A stretch of 17,554 nucleotides of DNA, taken from Bacillota bacterium. Its GTDB lineage: Bacteria; Bacillota; Dethiobacteria; Dethiobacterales; Dethiobacteraceae. Location of the stretch: assembly GCA_018725345.1 (NCBI GenBank), contig QLUI01000005.1, positions 1 to 17,554 of the forward strand, in the 5' to 3' direction. Below the pieces are notes generated by a model. The model had not been told where the DNA came from, did no database searches, and saw only the letters and a list, made by a program, of their open reading frames with translations. Below are positions 1-6,864 of the stretch, one piece after another (position 1 is the stretch's first letter; every line of letters begins with the position of its first letter). Both the position numbers and the translations under genes were made by a program.

Positions 1-1262
1 CAAGAGAATCAGCACGTAGAAAGGAACGCCGGCATCCATCGCCCCAAGTGAAAGTGTCCACTTGCTTAAAAAACCGCTGAATGGCGGAATTCCGATCATC
101 GACAAGGCTGCCAAAGTAAAGGCAAACATGGTAAACGGCATCTGGCGGCCGATCCCGCCTAAGTCTTTAATGTTCTTCTTACCCGTTTTTAGGATTATTG
201 CCCCAGCGGCTAGGAAGAGTGTGCTCTTCATAAAAGCGTGGCTAAAAATGTGGAAGATGTTCCCCATCAGTGCGCGCTCGTTAAGGATGGAAATTCCAAG
301 CAGAATGTAACCCATCTGACCGACACTAGAGTATGCCAGACGGCGCTTCAAGTTCTCTTGAGTAATGGCAACGGCAGAGCCTAAAAGGATGGTAATGACG
401 GCCATCACGGCAATAATCACTGTCCAACCCGTTTCCTGCATGAAATCTATCCCATAGACGTGGAAGATGACCCGCAGTAAACCGTATGCGCCTATTTTTT
501 AACATAATTCCTAAAAGCAACGCACTGGCTGGAGACGGTGCTACCGGATGGGCATCCGGCAACCAGACGTGCAGCGGGAACATCCCGGCCTTCATACCGA
601 AACCGATCAGGAAAGCAATAAATGCGAAAAATGCCAGGTTTGACGGTTCGCTGATCAGCGGCACTGGATTGCTTAACGAGACTGAACCGCCCAGCTCAAA
701 TGTAATAATAATTCCGAAGAAAAGAGCAAGCCCGCCAATGATGGTCATAATCAGATACTTGTAGCCTGCACGGAGAGCCTCTATCGTTTCCTCATGGACG
801 ACCAGCACGTAAGCAATCAGTGACATCAATTCAAAGAAAACAAAAAGAGTGAAAAGGTCTCCCGCCATAAAAATTCCCATGCAACTGGCTAGGGTGATGA
901 TCAACACCGGATGATAACGATTGCAGCCATGCTCCTTGCACATATAATCAATGGAGTAAATCGTTACCAACATCCAGATAAATGATGAGAGTAGAGCCAA
1001 AGAAAAGCTCAGGATATCCACTCTGAAAGAAATTGCTGAGTTTGGCAGTATCTGAAACAACACGAACTCAATAATATTACCAGCCATAACTCCCGGATAC
1101 AGCGCGAGAACCGAAAGGAAGGTAACTACAGAGGTGGCTACGGCCAGCGCATTGCGCATTGCGCATCTTCTCGGATCGTTGCTCCACATAGTAAATCACT
1201 ACAGCCATTACCATCGGGAACATTACAACCCAAACAGGCAGAAATGAAGCTAACAGCTGCAT
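1..1262 (-). pseudogene. second MrpD/MbhH-like antiporter subunit, two frameshifts, cut by left edge
   Basis: This is a polytopic membrane protein of the proton-conducting NuoL/M/N-MrpD family. The ATG at 1262 has GGGGAG 8 bases upstream, and the N-terminus reads MQLLASFLPVWVV. Frame is lost at a 7-base tandem repeat (1147-1166); removing one unit joins KMRNA to LAVATSVV. It is lost again at an A6 run (495-500 on the plus strand); removing one base restores GIMLKIGAYGLLRV and an open frame to the window edge. Family hallmarks are FVFFE (TM5 glutamate), GFGMKAGMFPLHVWLPDAH (TM7 lysine and following loop), APSPASALL, and LAYSSVGQMGYILLG after the second shift. It lies 68 bases after the first D-type gene, as the H' subunit does in Mbx/Mbs clusters. 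It could be a decayed gene, a phase-variable gene or a sequence with errors. The C-terminus is not in the window. Family assignment is firm; functional state is unknown. Confidence 0.85.
1147..1166. repeat. 7-base tandem repeat (GCGCATT, almost three copies) inside the D-like gene
   Basis: Two perfect copies of GCGCATT and a third ending in C lie in codons 33-39 of the broken antiporter gene. The reading frame is correct only if one unit is removed, or if two are added, so the copy number decides whether a full-length protein is made. Such repeats are typical sites of slipped-strand mispairing. Confidence 0.9.
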
Positions 1263-1330
1263 TTCCTCATCTCCCCTTCTTTAAAAATAAAAGCTCTCCC
1301 TAAAATGTTTAAGCAAACAGGCCAGCTTTA

Positions 1331-2818
1331 CTATAATCCCAGCAATAACTGAGCAGCTCTGTAAACAATCCCCAAAATCAGGGACGGAAAAATACCAAAG
1401 AAGATCACGCCTATACTAAGGAGTGTGAGCGGCACCAGCATCTGTCTTGGCAATTGTTTAGGCTCTTTCACAGCTTCTTCCGGTTTTGAGAAGAACGCAT
1501 TAACCACAATAGGCAAATAATAGATCCCATTTAGCAGACTACTGATTAGAATCACTGCCGTAAAAAACGGCCGCCCCACGTCAAGAGCACCTAAGGCTAA
1601 ATACCATTTAGAAATAAACCCACTCGTAATCGGGATTCCCACCATGGAAAACGCGCCGATACAGAAAGCGATCGTCGGGATTGGCATGGTGTGCCCGATT
1701 CCTTTCAACTCACTAAGCTTCCGCGCTCCCGTGCCATAAATAAAAGCGCCCGCCACCAAGAAGAGCAGAGATTTCATCGTGGCATGGTTGAAAATGTGCA
1801 AGATGCCACCCACCAACGCTGATTCACTCATCAGCCCTACACCCAAAAAAACGTATCCGATTTGGGCGATGCTCGAGTAGGCGAGCATTTTTTTAATGTC
1901 GTCCTGAACAATGGCGAACATTGAGCCGATAATAATGGCTAAAGTCGCCATCCATAGGATCATCTCCATTACGGGAGTCATCCCGAGCAGCTCTCGCGGG
2001 AAAACAAGGTAAAGCAACCTGATCATCGCAACGGCATATACTTTGATCACCAGGGCGGAGAGCACCGCAGAAGAAGGAGAGGGCGCCGAGGAATGGGCGT
2101 CCGGCAACCAAGCGTGTAGCGGAAAAAGTGCCGCCTTCACGCCAAGGCCAACAACTAACAGCCCCAGTGCCACAAGTAGATTCTTAGGATAGAGAACCAT
2201 AGCGTCCGGCAGAGCTTCTGCCATGAAAGTAAAGTTCAAGTGCCCGGTTACCATATAGAGCAGAGCGATGGCCAGCAGGAAAGCACCAGAGCCCAATACA
2301 GACAAGACTAAGTACTTGAAAGCTGCTTCTATGCAGTCCCTGCTTTCTTTAATTGATATTATCCCACAAGAAGCTATAGCACAGATTTCGAAAAATACGA
2401 ACATATTAAAGATATCATTTGTGATTACAATACCTGTCATGGAAGCCATTAGTAGCAAGTAAAGTGTGTAATACCAGCCGATTACTTCAGACTTAAGCTC
2501 ATGAAGCAAGTCTTTGCTGCCGTACCAAATAATCAACAACCCCACACCGTTAATCGTCAGGGCAGCAAAGACTGTTAGATAATCAATGCTAAGCTCAATA
2601 CCCCAGGGCGGTGGCCAGTTTCCCATATAGTAGGAAAAAGGTCCGGTGTTCATCACCTGGAACGTCATTTTCACCGCGGCACCAAAAGAAAAAATAATTG
2701 CACCCAAGGTGGTCGGTACACACCACTGCTTGCACCAGCGAGCCAACAATGGCATGACAAATGCAAAAAAAAGCGGGACTACGATAATTAAAGCAGGCAA
2801 GTGTTGGCTTAAATTCAC
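1331..2818 (-). CDS. mnhD: Na+/H+ antiporter subunit D (MrpD/MnhD, MbhH-like)
   Basis: This is a 495-residue membrane protein, the main ion-translocating subunit of an Mrp/Mbh module, homologous to NuoL/M/N of complex I. Visible family features are E144 in FVFFE (TM5), K228 in GLGVKAALFPLHAWLPDAH (TM7), the APSPSSAVLSALVIK segment with K259, and LAYSSIAQIGYVFLG. Length fits the family. The start is GTG at 2818, overlapping the mnhC stop by four bases (GTGA), with GGGGAGG about 9 bases upstream; this indicates translational coupling. The frame is intact, unlike its downstream paralogue. It acts in the cytoplasmic membrane with the small subunits encoded just upstream. MrpD and MbhH cannot be separated from sequence alone; the gene order favours the Mbh-type arrangement. 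Confidence 0.95.
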   Translation of the reverse strand: MNLSQHLPALIIVVPLFFAFVMPLLARWCKQWCVPTTLGAIIFSFGAAVKMTFQVMNTGPFSYYMGNWPPPWGIELSIDYLTVFAALTINGVGLLIIWYGSKDLLHELKSEVIGWYYTLYLLLMASMTGIVITNDIFNMFVFFEICAIASCGIISIKESRDCIEAAFKYLVLSVLGSGAFLLAIALLYMVTGHLNFTFMAEALPDAMVLYPKNLLVALGLLVVGLGVKAALFPLHAWLPDAHSSAPSPSSAVLSALVIKVYAVAMIRLLYLVFPRELLGMTPVMEMILWMATLAIIIGSMFAIVQDDIKKMLAYSSIAQIGYVFLGVGLMSESALVGGILHIFNHATMKSLLFLVAGAFIYGTGARKLSELKGIGHTMPIPTIAFCIGAFSMVGIPITSGFISKWYLALGALDVGRPFFTAVILISSLLNGIYYLPIVVNAFFSKPEEAVKEPKQLPRQMLVPLTLLSIGVIFFGIFPSLILGIVYRAAQLLLGL

Positions 2819-3198
2819 AGGGAGCCGCCTCCCCGTATGCGCATAATTTCTTCCGCATCAATAGTGCCATAGTGTTTGTATAGTTTTATAATCAGGCTCA
2901 AAGCGTATGCCGTCACACTGACGGCTACCACAATCCCGGTCAGAATCAGGGCAGTAGGGAGTGGGTTGATAAAAACATGGTCAACACCCGGCTCGAGAAT
3001 TGGAGAACGGCCGCCGCGAACATAGCCGATGGCAACGAAAAGCAAAAAGATAGCCGTATCCATAATATTCATGCCGATCACCTTTTTTATTAAATTGTTA
3101 TGGGTCAACATAGTATGAAAGCCGATAATAAAGAGGAGAATGGCAAAAAAATAATAGCTGTTGGCATGCAGGCGCAGCACAATTTCAGTGATGCTCAT
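2815..3198 (-). CDS. mnhC: Na+/H+ antiporter subunit C (MrpC/MnhC, MbhG-like)
   Basis: A 127-residue protein with three predicted membrane helices, related to NuoK. The family signature NNLIKKVIGMNIMDTAIFLL followed by VAIGYVRGG is present, then PLPTALILTGIVVAVSVTAYAL. The ATG at 3198 (MSITEIV) was chosen because GGAGGAG lies the right distance upstream; an in-frame ATG at 3216 would only add six residues inside mnhB. It overlaps the end of mnhB by 14 bases and the GTG of mnhD by four, so it is embedded in the operon. In the Mrp and Mbh complexes this subunit sits between the B and D subunits. Confidence 0.94.
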   Translation of the reverse strand: MSITEIVLRLHANSYYFFAILLFIIGFHTMLTHNNLIKKVIGMNIMDTAIFLLFVAIGYVRGGRSPILEPGVDHVFINPLPTALILTGIVVAVSVTAYALSLIIKLYKHYGTIDAEEIMRIRGGGSL

Positions 3199-3625
3199 GA
3201 CTGTGCTCCTCCTCAATCAGGCTGAAAAACAGCGTAATCATGGTGCTGGCTACTTTGATTCCCACACCAAAAGTGATTATGACAATAGAACCGCTACTGA
3301 AAATATTTCCCGGCGTGCCCAAAGGAAAACCGGCGATTCTATTGGCAAGAAAGTTTGCTCCAAGCAAGAGAGAAATCAGACCCATCCCGGCAAAAATCAG
3401 CGCACCGGTACTTTCCAGGATGGAAGAAACATCATGGGATAATTTCTTTGACCCTGCAGCCAAGTTGAACGACAGGGCATAAAGGATCATGCTAGCACCG
3501 ATAATGGTACCGCCGGAAAATCCGCCCCCGGGTGAAAGGTGACCGTGCAGCACAACATACAGTCCGTAAAGTTGGACAAAAGGCAAAATAATACGGCTTA
3601 CATAACGGACAATAGTATCTTCCAA
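3185..3625 (-). CDS. mnhB: Na+/H+ antiporter subunit B (MrpB/MnhB, MbhF-like)
   Basis: About 146 residues with four predicted membrane helices. The family signature is clear: SRIILPFVQLYGLYVVLHGH followed by LSPGGGFSGG. It ends in a histidine- and glutamate-rich tail (EEEHSHEHH). No ATG is available at the N-terminus. The TTG at 3625 has GAGGTG six bases upstream and gives the usual short N-terminus. A TTG at 3643 or a GTG at 3634 are alternatives with poorer ribosome binding sites. It lies 22 bases after the MbhE-like gene and overlaps mnhC, so it is part of the same transcript. The function is certain at family level; the exact start is not. Confidence 0.93.
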   Translation of the reverse strand: MEDTIVRYVSRIILPFVQLYGLYVVLHGHLSPGGGFSGGTIIGASMILYALSFNLAAGSKKLSHDVSSILESTGALIFAGMGLISLLLGANFLANRIAGFPLGTPGNIFSSGSIVIITFGVGIKVASTMITLFFSLIEEEHSHEHH

Positions 3626-3647
3626 ATCACTCACCTCGTTCAAATCA

Positions 3648-3917
3648 TCAATGTGCTTTCATGTTAGACAGTACTGCGGCAATCGCCACAAAAAGCACTG
3701 TGGCCTCACCCAGTGTGTCAAAGGCACGGTAATCTATAAGAATACTAGCGATAACATTTAGTGCTCCCGTTTCCTCAAGGCTATTCTCCAGATAACGGCG
3801 AGGAACCTCGTTATTAGTCACATTGGCCGGATCACCAAGTGTGGGCATTTCAATCACAGTTGCCACCATCACCACCATTATCACAGCGAGAAAAAAAAGC
3901 ACCAAGATCTTTCTCAT
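3648..3917 (-). CDS. MbhE-like small subunit (equivalent to the extreme C-terminus of MrpA)
   Basis: An 89-residue membrane protein with one helix near the N-terminus and one at the C-terminus, separated by a periplasmic-type loop. The loop-to-helix part (NEVPRRYLENSLEETGALN followed by VIASILIDYRAFDTLGEATV) is characteristic of the last segment of MrpA and of the free-standing MbhE subunit. Its ATG directly follows the TAG of the preceding gene (TAGATG), with GGAGGG upstream. In canonical Mrp systems this sequence is fused to the large MrpA; here it is a separate gene. Related small proteins are often annotated as hydrogen gas-evolving membrane-bound hydrogenase subunit E. Confidence 0.88.
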   Translation of the reverse strand: MRKILVLFFLAVIMVVMVATVIEMPTLGDPANVTNNEVPRRYLENSLEETGALNVIASILIDYRAFDTLGEATVLFVAIAAVLSNMKAH

Positions 3918-4157
3918 CTACTCTTCCCTCCTCGTTTTGCTAATGGCTGCCACCAGCAGCAGAGTCGTTACGCCGGCACCGATAGCAGCTTCCGTTATGG
4001 CAACATCCGGCGCCGCCAAAAGCAGCCAGAGAATAGCCATCATCAAACTATATGCAGCAAAAATAATAACCGCCGAAAGCATATTCTTTGCCCTTGCCAC
4101 AAAGACGGCACAAAAGACGAGGAAAACCAGAATCAAATACTTAAAGACATCAATCAT
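3918..4157 (-). CDS. MbhD-like small subunit (DUF4040, equivalent to part of the MrpA C-terminus)
   Basis: A 79-residue protein with about three membrane helices. The segment AAPDVAITEAAIGAGVTTLL is the conserved core of the DUF4040/MbhD family and of the matching MrpA C-terminal region, related to NuoJ. The open frame extends to 4238, but the ATG at 4157 (MIDVFKYL) is preferred: GGGGAGG lies a suitable distance upstream and the longer version would overlap mnhG by almost 90 bases. As chosen, it overlaps the mnhG stop by eight bases. It sits between G and the MbhE-like gene, exactly as MbhD does in archaeal mbh operons. Confidence 0.9.
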   Translation of the reverse strand: MIDVFKYLILVFLVFCAVFVARAKNMLSAVIIFAAYSLMMAILWLLLAAPDVAITEAAIGAGVTTLLLVAAISKTRREE

Positions 4158-4494
4158 TGCACTGCACCTCCCCTGTCTTATCCAGTTCGTAGGTGCCTTC
4201 ACAGGCACGTACCTTATTTCGGTAGGAGGCCCGAGCAATTATATGGGCAGCGGTAGGGTTAGTAATCCAAAGAAAAAGAATCATAAGCAATAGCTTTACG
4301 CTGGCGTTGGAAAAACCGGCGTACAAAACGAGTGCAAACAGAATCAAGCCCGCTCCCAGCGTGTCACATTTTGTTGTGGCATGCATTCGGGAATAAACGT
4401 CAGGCAGTCTTAGCAGGCCTAAAACCCCAACAAGAAAGAAAAACAGGCCGGCGGCGAGAGTAACAATAATCAGCACGTTAGTCACAACGGTCAT
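4150..4494 (-). CDS. mnhG: Na+/H+ antiporter subunit G (MrpG/MnhG, MbhC-like)
   Basis: A 114-residue protein with three predicted membrane helices. The family signature LLRLPDVYSRMHATTKCDTL is present, followed by GAGLILFALVLY and ITNPTAAHIIARASY. The ATG at 4494 has GGGGAGG about seven bases upstream, and that site overlaps the stop of mnhF twelve bases away. The C-terminus extends past the family core with a short charged tail and overlaps the next gene by eight bases. MrpG is a small accessory subunit that packs with E and F in Mrp and Mbh complexes. Confidence 0.94.
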   Translation of the reverse strand: MTVVTNVLIIVTLAAGLFFFLVGVLGLLRLPDVYSRMHATTKCDTLGAGLILFALVLYAGFSNASVKLLLMILFLWITNPTAAHIIARASYRNKVRACEGTYELDKTGEVQCND

Positions 4495-4506
4495 GGTAAT
4501 CCTCCC

Positions 4507-4791
4507 CTACTCCAAGGCGCCTTTCTCCATATATTTTGCAATCCCGATGGTAGCTACAAAGCTGACCAGGGCGTATACCAAGGCTACATCCAAAAAGAAC
4601 TCCTGTCTCAACGCAAAGGCGATAAGCGAAATAATCACAACCGTTTTGGTGCCGATAATATTAATGGCCACCACGCGGTCAGCATCGCTTGGACCAACGA
4701 CAGCACGATAAAGGCAAAAAAAGGTAGCAATGATCAGGATTATGCCTGTACCAATAAAAATGTTCTCAAGAAAGGTAAACTCAAACCCCAT
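4507..4791 (-). CDS. mnhF: Na+/H+ antiporter subunit F (MrpF/MnhF, MbhB-like)
   Basis: A 94-residue protein with three predicted membrane helices. The family motif YRAVVGPSDADRVVAINIIG is intact, including the conserved DR pair between helices 1 and 2, followed by ALVYALVSFVATIGIAKY. The ATG at 4791 lies inside the last codons of mnhE (11-base overlap), which suggests translational coupling. Position between E and G matches all known Mrp and Mbh operons. Confidence 0.94.
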   Translation of the reverse strand: MGFEFTFLENIFIGTGIILIIATFFCLYRAVVGPSDADRVVAINIIGTKTVVIISLIAFALRQEFFLDVALVYALVSFVATIGIAKYMEKGALE

Positions 4792-5293
4792 TTCGTTCTA
4801 CCTCCTCGATTTCAACCAACCTGTCGATCATACCCCATTCGGAAACGTCCTCCGCATTACCCCGGGTAAGGGCATGCACCACATAAATATCGCCTTCCAG
4901 TTCCACCGTCAAAGTCCCCGGAGTTAAAGTGATGGAGTTGGCAAGAATTACCCTATTAAGCGGTTTTCTCACCCTTGCCCTATATTTAATAAATCCCGGA
5001 GATATGTCTATCTTTGGGTTGAGAACAATTTTAGCCACATCCCAGTTGGACTTAAAAATGGCCACCACCAGAACACAGAAATAGACAACCCATTTCCAAA
5101 ACGTCTTCTTATGGTACAGAGACCGCTCTGCCGGTTTCAGCAATAAATCGTAATTAAATAAGGTGATGGCATAAGAGCAGGCGGCACCCACAAGCAGGTG
5201 TTGCCAGTGGAAACGCCCGGTTATCAAAATCCAAAAAAGAAATAAAACGCCTGCCGTCAGCCAGAAAGTGGTATCTTTCTCTATTTTTTTCAC
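4781..5293 (-). CDS. mnhE: Na+/H+ antiporter subunit E (MrpE/MnhE, MbhA-like)
   Basis: A 170-residue protein with two or three N-terminal membrane helices and a cytoplasmic C-terminal domain. Family features include FKSNWDVAKIVLNPKIDISPG and ANSITLTPGTLTVELEGD followed by YVVHAL. The start is GTG at 5293, overlapping the moaC stop as GTGA, with GGAGGAGGG upstream, so its translation is coupled to moaC. This is the first antiporter gene of the operon. E is an accessory subunit required for assembly in Mrp complexes and corresponds to MbhA in membrane-bound hydrogenase. Confidence 0.94.
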   Translation of the reverse strand: MKKIEKDTTFWLTAGVLFLFWILITGRFHWQHLLVGAACSYAITLFNYDLLLKPAERSLYHKKTFWKWVVYFCVLVVAIFKSNWDVAKIVLNPKIDISPGFIKYRARVRKPLNRVILANSITLTPGTLTVELEGDIYVVHALTRGNAEDVSEWGMIDRLVEIEEVERNGV

Positions 5294-5790
5294 TGCCTAC
5301 CCTCCTCCCCACTTTCAGCCCTGCGATAATCACCCGATTTGCCTCCCTGCTTCTCAAGCAGGCAGACGTGGGTGATTTCCATCTCCTTGTCAATAGCTTT
5401 GCACATATCGTAAACTGTCAGCGCTGCCACAGAAACAGCGGTAAGCGCCTCCATTTCTACGCCCGTTTTGCCGGTAGTCCCTACGGCAGCCTTTATTTTC
5501 ACAAGCTGTTCAACAGTATCCAGCGTAAAGCAAATATCGACCGCCGTAATAAAAAGCGTGTGACACATTGGTATCAAGCGGGATGTCTCTTTTGCTGCCA
5601 GCACACCGGCTACCTGGGCAACGGCCAGTACATCACCCTTGGTAATGCCTCCGGAAGCGATCATCTCCAACGTTTCAGGCTTCATCCGCACAAAGGCTTG
5701 CGCCACCGCCAGCCGGCGGGTATCGTCCTTCGCGGAAATATCCACCATTTTAGCCCGTCCCTGTTCATTTATGTGTGTCAGCTTATTCAT
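5290..5790 (-). CDS. moaC: cyclic pyranopterin monophosphate synthase MoaC
   Basis: A cytoplasmic enzyme of molybdenum cofactor biosynthesis that converts the MoaA product, 3',8-cyclo-7,8-dihydro-GTP, into cyclic pyranopterin monophosphate. The 166 residues include PMCHTL (75-80) and GKTGVEMEALTAVSVAALTV followed by YDMCKA. Residues matching the known active site of the family are all present: K51, H77, E112, D128 and K131. The ATG at 5790 has GGAGG ten bases upstream. The stop overlaps the GTG of mnhE by four bases, making moaC the first gene of the antiporter operon. No moaA, moaB, moeA or moaD/E is in the window, so the rest of the pathway must lie elsewhere. Its link to the antiporter genes is unexplained. 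Confidence 0.96.
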   Translation of the reverse strand: MNKLTHINEQGRAKMVDISAKDDTRRLAVAQAFVRMKPETLEMIASGGITKGDVLAVAQVAGVLAAKETSRLIPMCHTLFITAVDICFTLDTVEQLVKIKAAVGTTGKTGVEMEALTAVSVAALTVYDMCKAIDKEMEITHVCLLEKQGGKSGDYRRAESGEEGRQ

Positions 5791-5852
5791 TTAACCTAAG
5801 CCTCCATCTAATGCTCCAGCAAGAGCCTTGCCTTAAAATCGCATGATTGTCA

Positions 5853-5985
5853 AATATATGATTCCACTGCGAAAACCCTTTTTCTAGCTTTTTGCCACAA
5901 CATATAGTATCTTATCTTTTACTACGATACTATATATGGGCAAATTTGGGGCAAATTTGAACTTTTTGCAGTGGAATCATATATT
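5853..5985. repeat. nested palindromic element, MITE-like, with 23-base terminal inverted repeats
   Basis: The arms 5853-5875 and 5963-5985 are reverse complements over 23 bases with one mismatch (at 5871/5967). The core of each arm is ATGATTCCACTGC or its complement. Inside lies a second perfect 10-base inverted repeat (ATATAGTATC, 5902-5911, against 5926-5935), and TTTGCC (5891-5896) can pair with GGCAAA (5939-5944). The whole 133 bases could fold as one long imperfect hairpin. Perfect tandem copies of GGGCAAATTTG occupy 5938-5959. No protein is encoded. No clear target-site duplication is seen; only CA flanks both sides. It lies between the rnfB terminator and moaC and could be a miniature transposable element or a regulatory structure. 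Confidence 0.7.
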
Positions 5986-6024
5986 CATCGTACACCAAGC
6001 TAAGTTTATTCCTGCCACCCGGGG

Positions 6025-6057
6025 AAAAACTGGCGCGGAAAGGAACTCTTCCGCGCC
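6025..6057 (-). terminator. Rho-independent terminator after rnfB
   Basis: On the minus strand a perfect 9-bp GC-rich stem (GGCGCGGAA with TTCCGCGCC, 6049-6057 and 6032-6040) with an 8-base loop is followed, after AG, by TTTTT (6029-6025). It begins six bases after the rnfB stop codon and separates the rnf operon from moaC and the antiporter genes. Confidence 0.88.
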
Positions 6058-6062
6058 GCAGC

Positions 6063-6851
6063 TTAAACAATGGTAGTACGTGGACAAGCCTCGATACATT
6101 TGCCACAGTTGGTGCAGATATAACTGTCAATGGTAGCTAAGTTGTTTTCCATGCGGATGGCCTCCACCGGACATGCTTTCACACACAGGTTACAGGCGAT
6201 ACAACCACGTTCGCATATAGCCCGAACCAGCTTGCCTTTGTCACGGGACTTGCAACGCACGTGGTGCTGCGCGTTAGCATTCACCATCTCAATCACCTGC
6301 CGTGGGCAAATGTTTTTGCATTTACCACAGCTGATGCAGGCAGTCGCATCTATAACAGGCAAGCCATTGCTTCCCATAGTAATAGCATCGGCAGGACAGG
6401 CACGGACACAGTTACCAAGGCCTACACAGCCGAAGTCGCAGGCCAGATGACCGCCACCAAACATCAGGGCTGCTTTACAGTCAGGCGCACCGTCATAAAT
6501 ATGCTTAATTTTGGCGGTGACCACATCACCCAGACAAAGAATTTGCGCGACAAGGCGCGCTTCTGCCGCCGGTGCTTCTGCCCCGAGAATTTCAGCAATT
6601 CTACTCGCTGTCTTAGCACCCCCAGGGGGACAGCCGCCAACCGGCGCTTTCCCTGCCACCACTCCTTCTGCAAACTGGGCACAGCCGGCATAGCCGCAGG
6701 CACCACAGTTGGCACCTAAAAGTGCTTCCTGAACCATTTCCACCTTTGGATCCACTTCAACGGCAAATTTTTGCGCGGCAAATGCTAGCGCACTGCCAAA
6801 TAGCAACCCCAAACCACCTAAGCTAAGAATCGCCGGTAGCATTATACTCAT
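6063..6851 (-). CDS. rnfB: Rnf complex subunit RnfB, multi-cluster ferredoxin protein
   Basis: This subunit takes electrons from reduced ferredoxin and passes them into the membrane part of Rnf. The 262 residues start with one membrane helix. A Fes-type [4Fe-4S] motif follows (C49, C52, C57, C74 in GANCGACGYAGC and GGCPPGG). Two ferredoxin-type pairs come next: C138/C142/C148/C152 with C172/C175/C178/C182, then C213 or C217/C220/C223/C227 with C246/C249/C252/C256. This layout is that of RnfB from anaerobic Bacillota. The ATG at 6851 has GGAGG nine bases upstream; the gene starts 13 bases after rnfA and ends just before a strong terminator. It is the last gene of the operon. Confidence 0.96.
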   Translation of the reverse strand: MSIMLPAILSLGGLGLLFGSALAFAAQKFAVEVDPKVEMVQEALLGANCGACGYAGCAQFAEGVVAGKAPVGGCPPGGAKTASRIAEILGAEAPAAEARLVAQILCLGDVVTAKIKHIYDGAPDCKAALMFGGGHLACDFGCVGLGNCVRACPADAITMGSNGLPVIDATACISCGKCKNICPRQVIEMVNANAQHHVRCKSRDKGKLVRAICERGCIACNLCVKACPVEAIRMENNLATIDSYICTNCGKCIEACPRTTIV

Positions 6852-6864
6852 AAGTCACATCCTC

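Noticed and set aside
326..1189. A 287-codon frame beginning MWSNDPRRCAMRN as a gene of its own.
   Set aside because: Its first residues are out-of-frame readings of the upstream part of the antiporter gene, and its last residues after LLLGIMLK are out-of-frame again. It is the middle part of one frameshifted gene.
4158..4238. An N-terminal extension of 27 residues on the MbhD-like protein.
   Set aside because: It would be read from inside mnhG, has no ribosome binding site, and is not part of the family; the ATG at 4157 has one.
5848..5853. A perfect TTGACA on the minus strand at the end of the palindromic element, as a moaC promoter.
   Set aside because: No acceptable -10 hexamer lies 15-19 bases downstream; the sequence there is GC-containing and unlike TATAAT.
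5791..6062. A molybdenum cofactor riboswitch upstream of moaC.
   Set aside because: The region is AT-rich and dominated by a terminator and a symmetrical nested palindrome with tandem repeats. I could not match it to the conserved parts of the Moco RNA motif. A covariance-model search would settle it.
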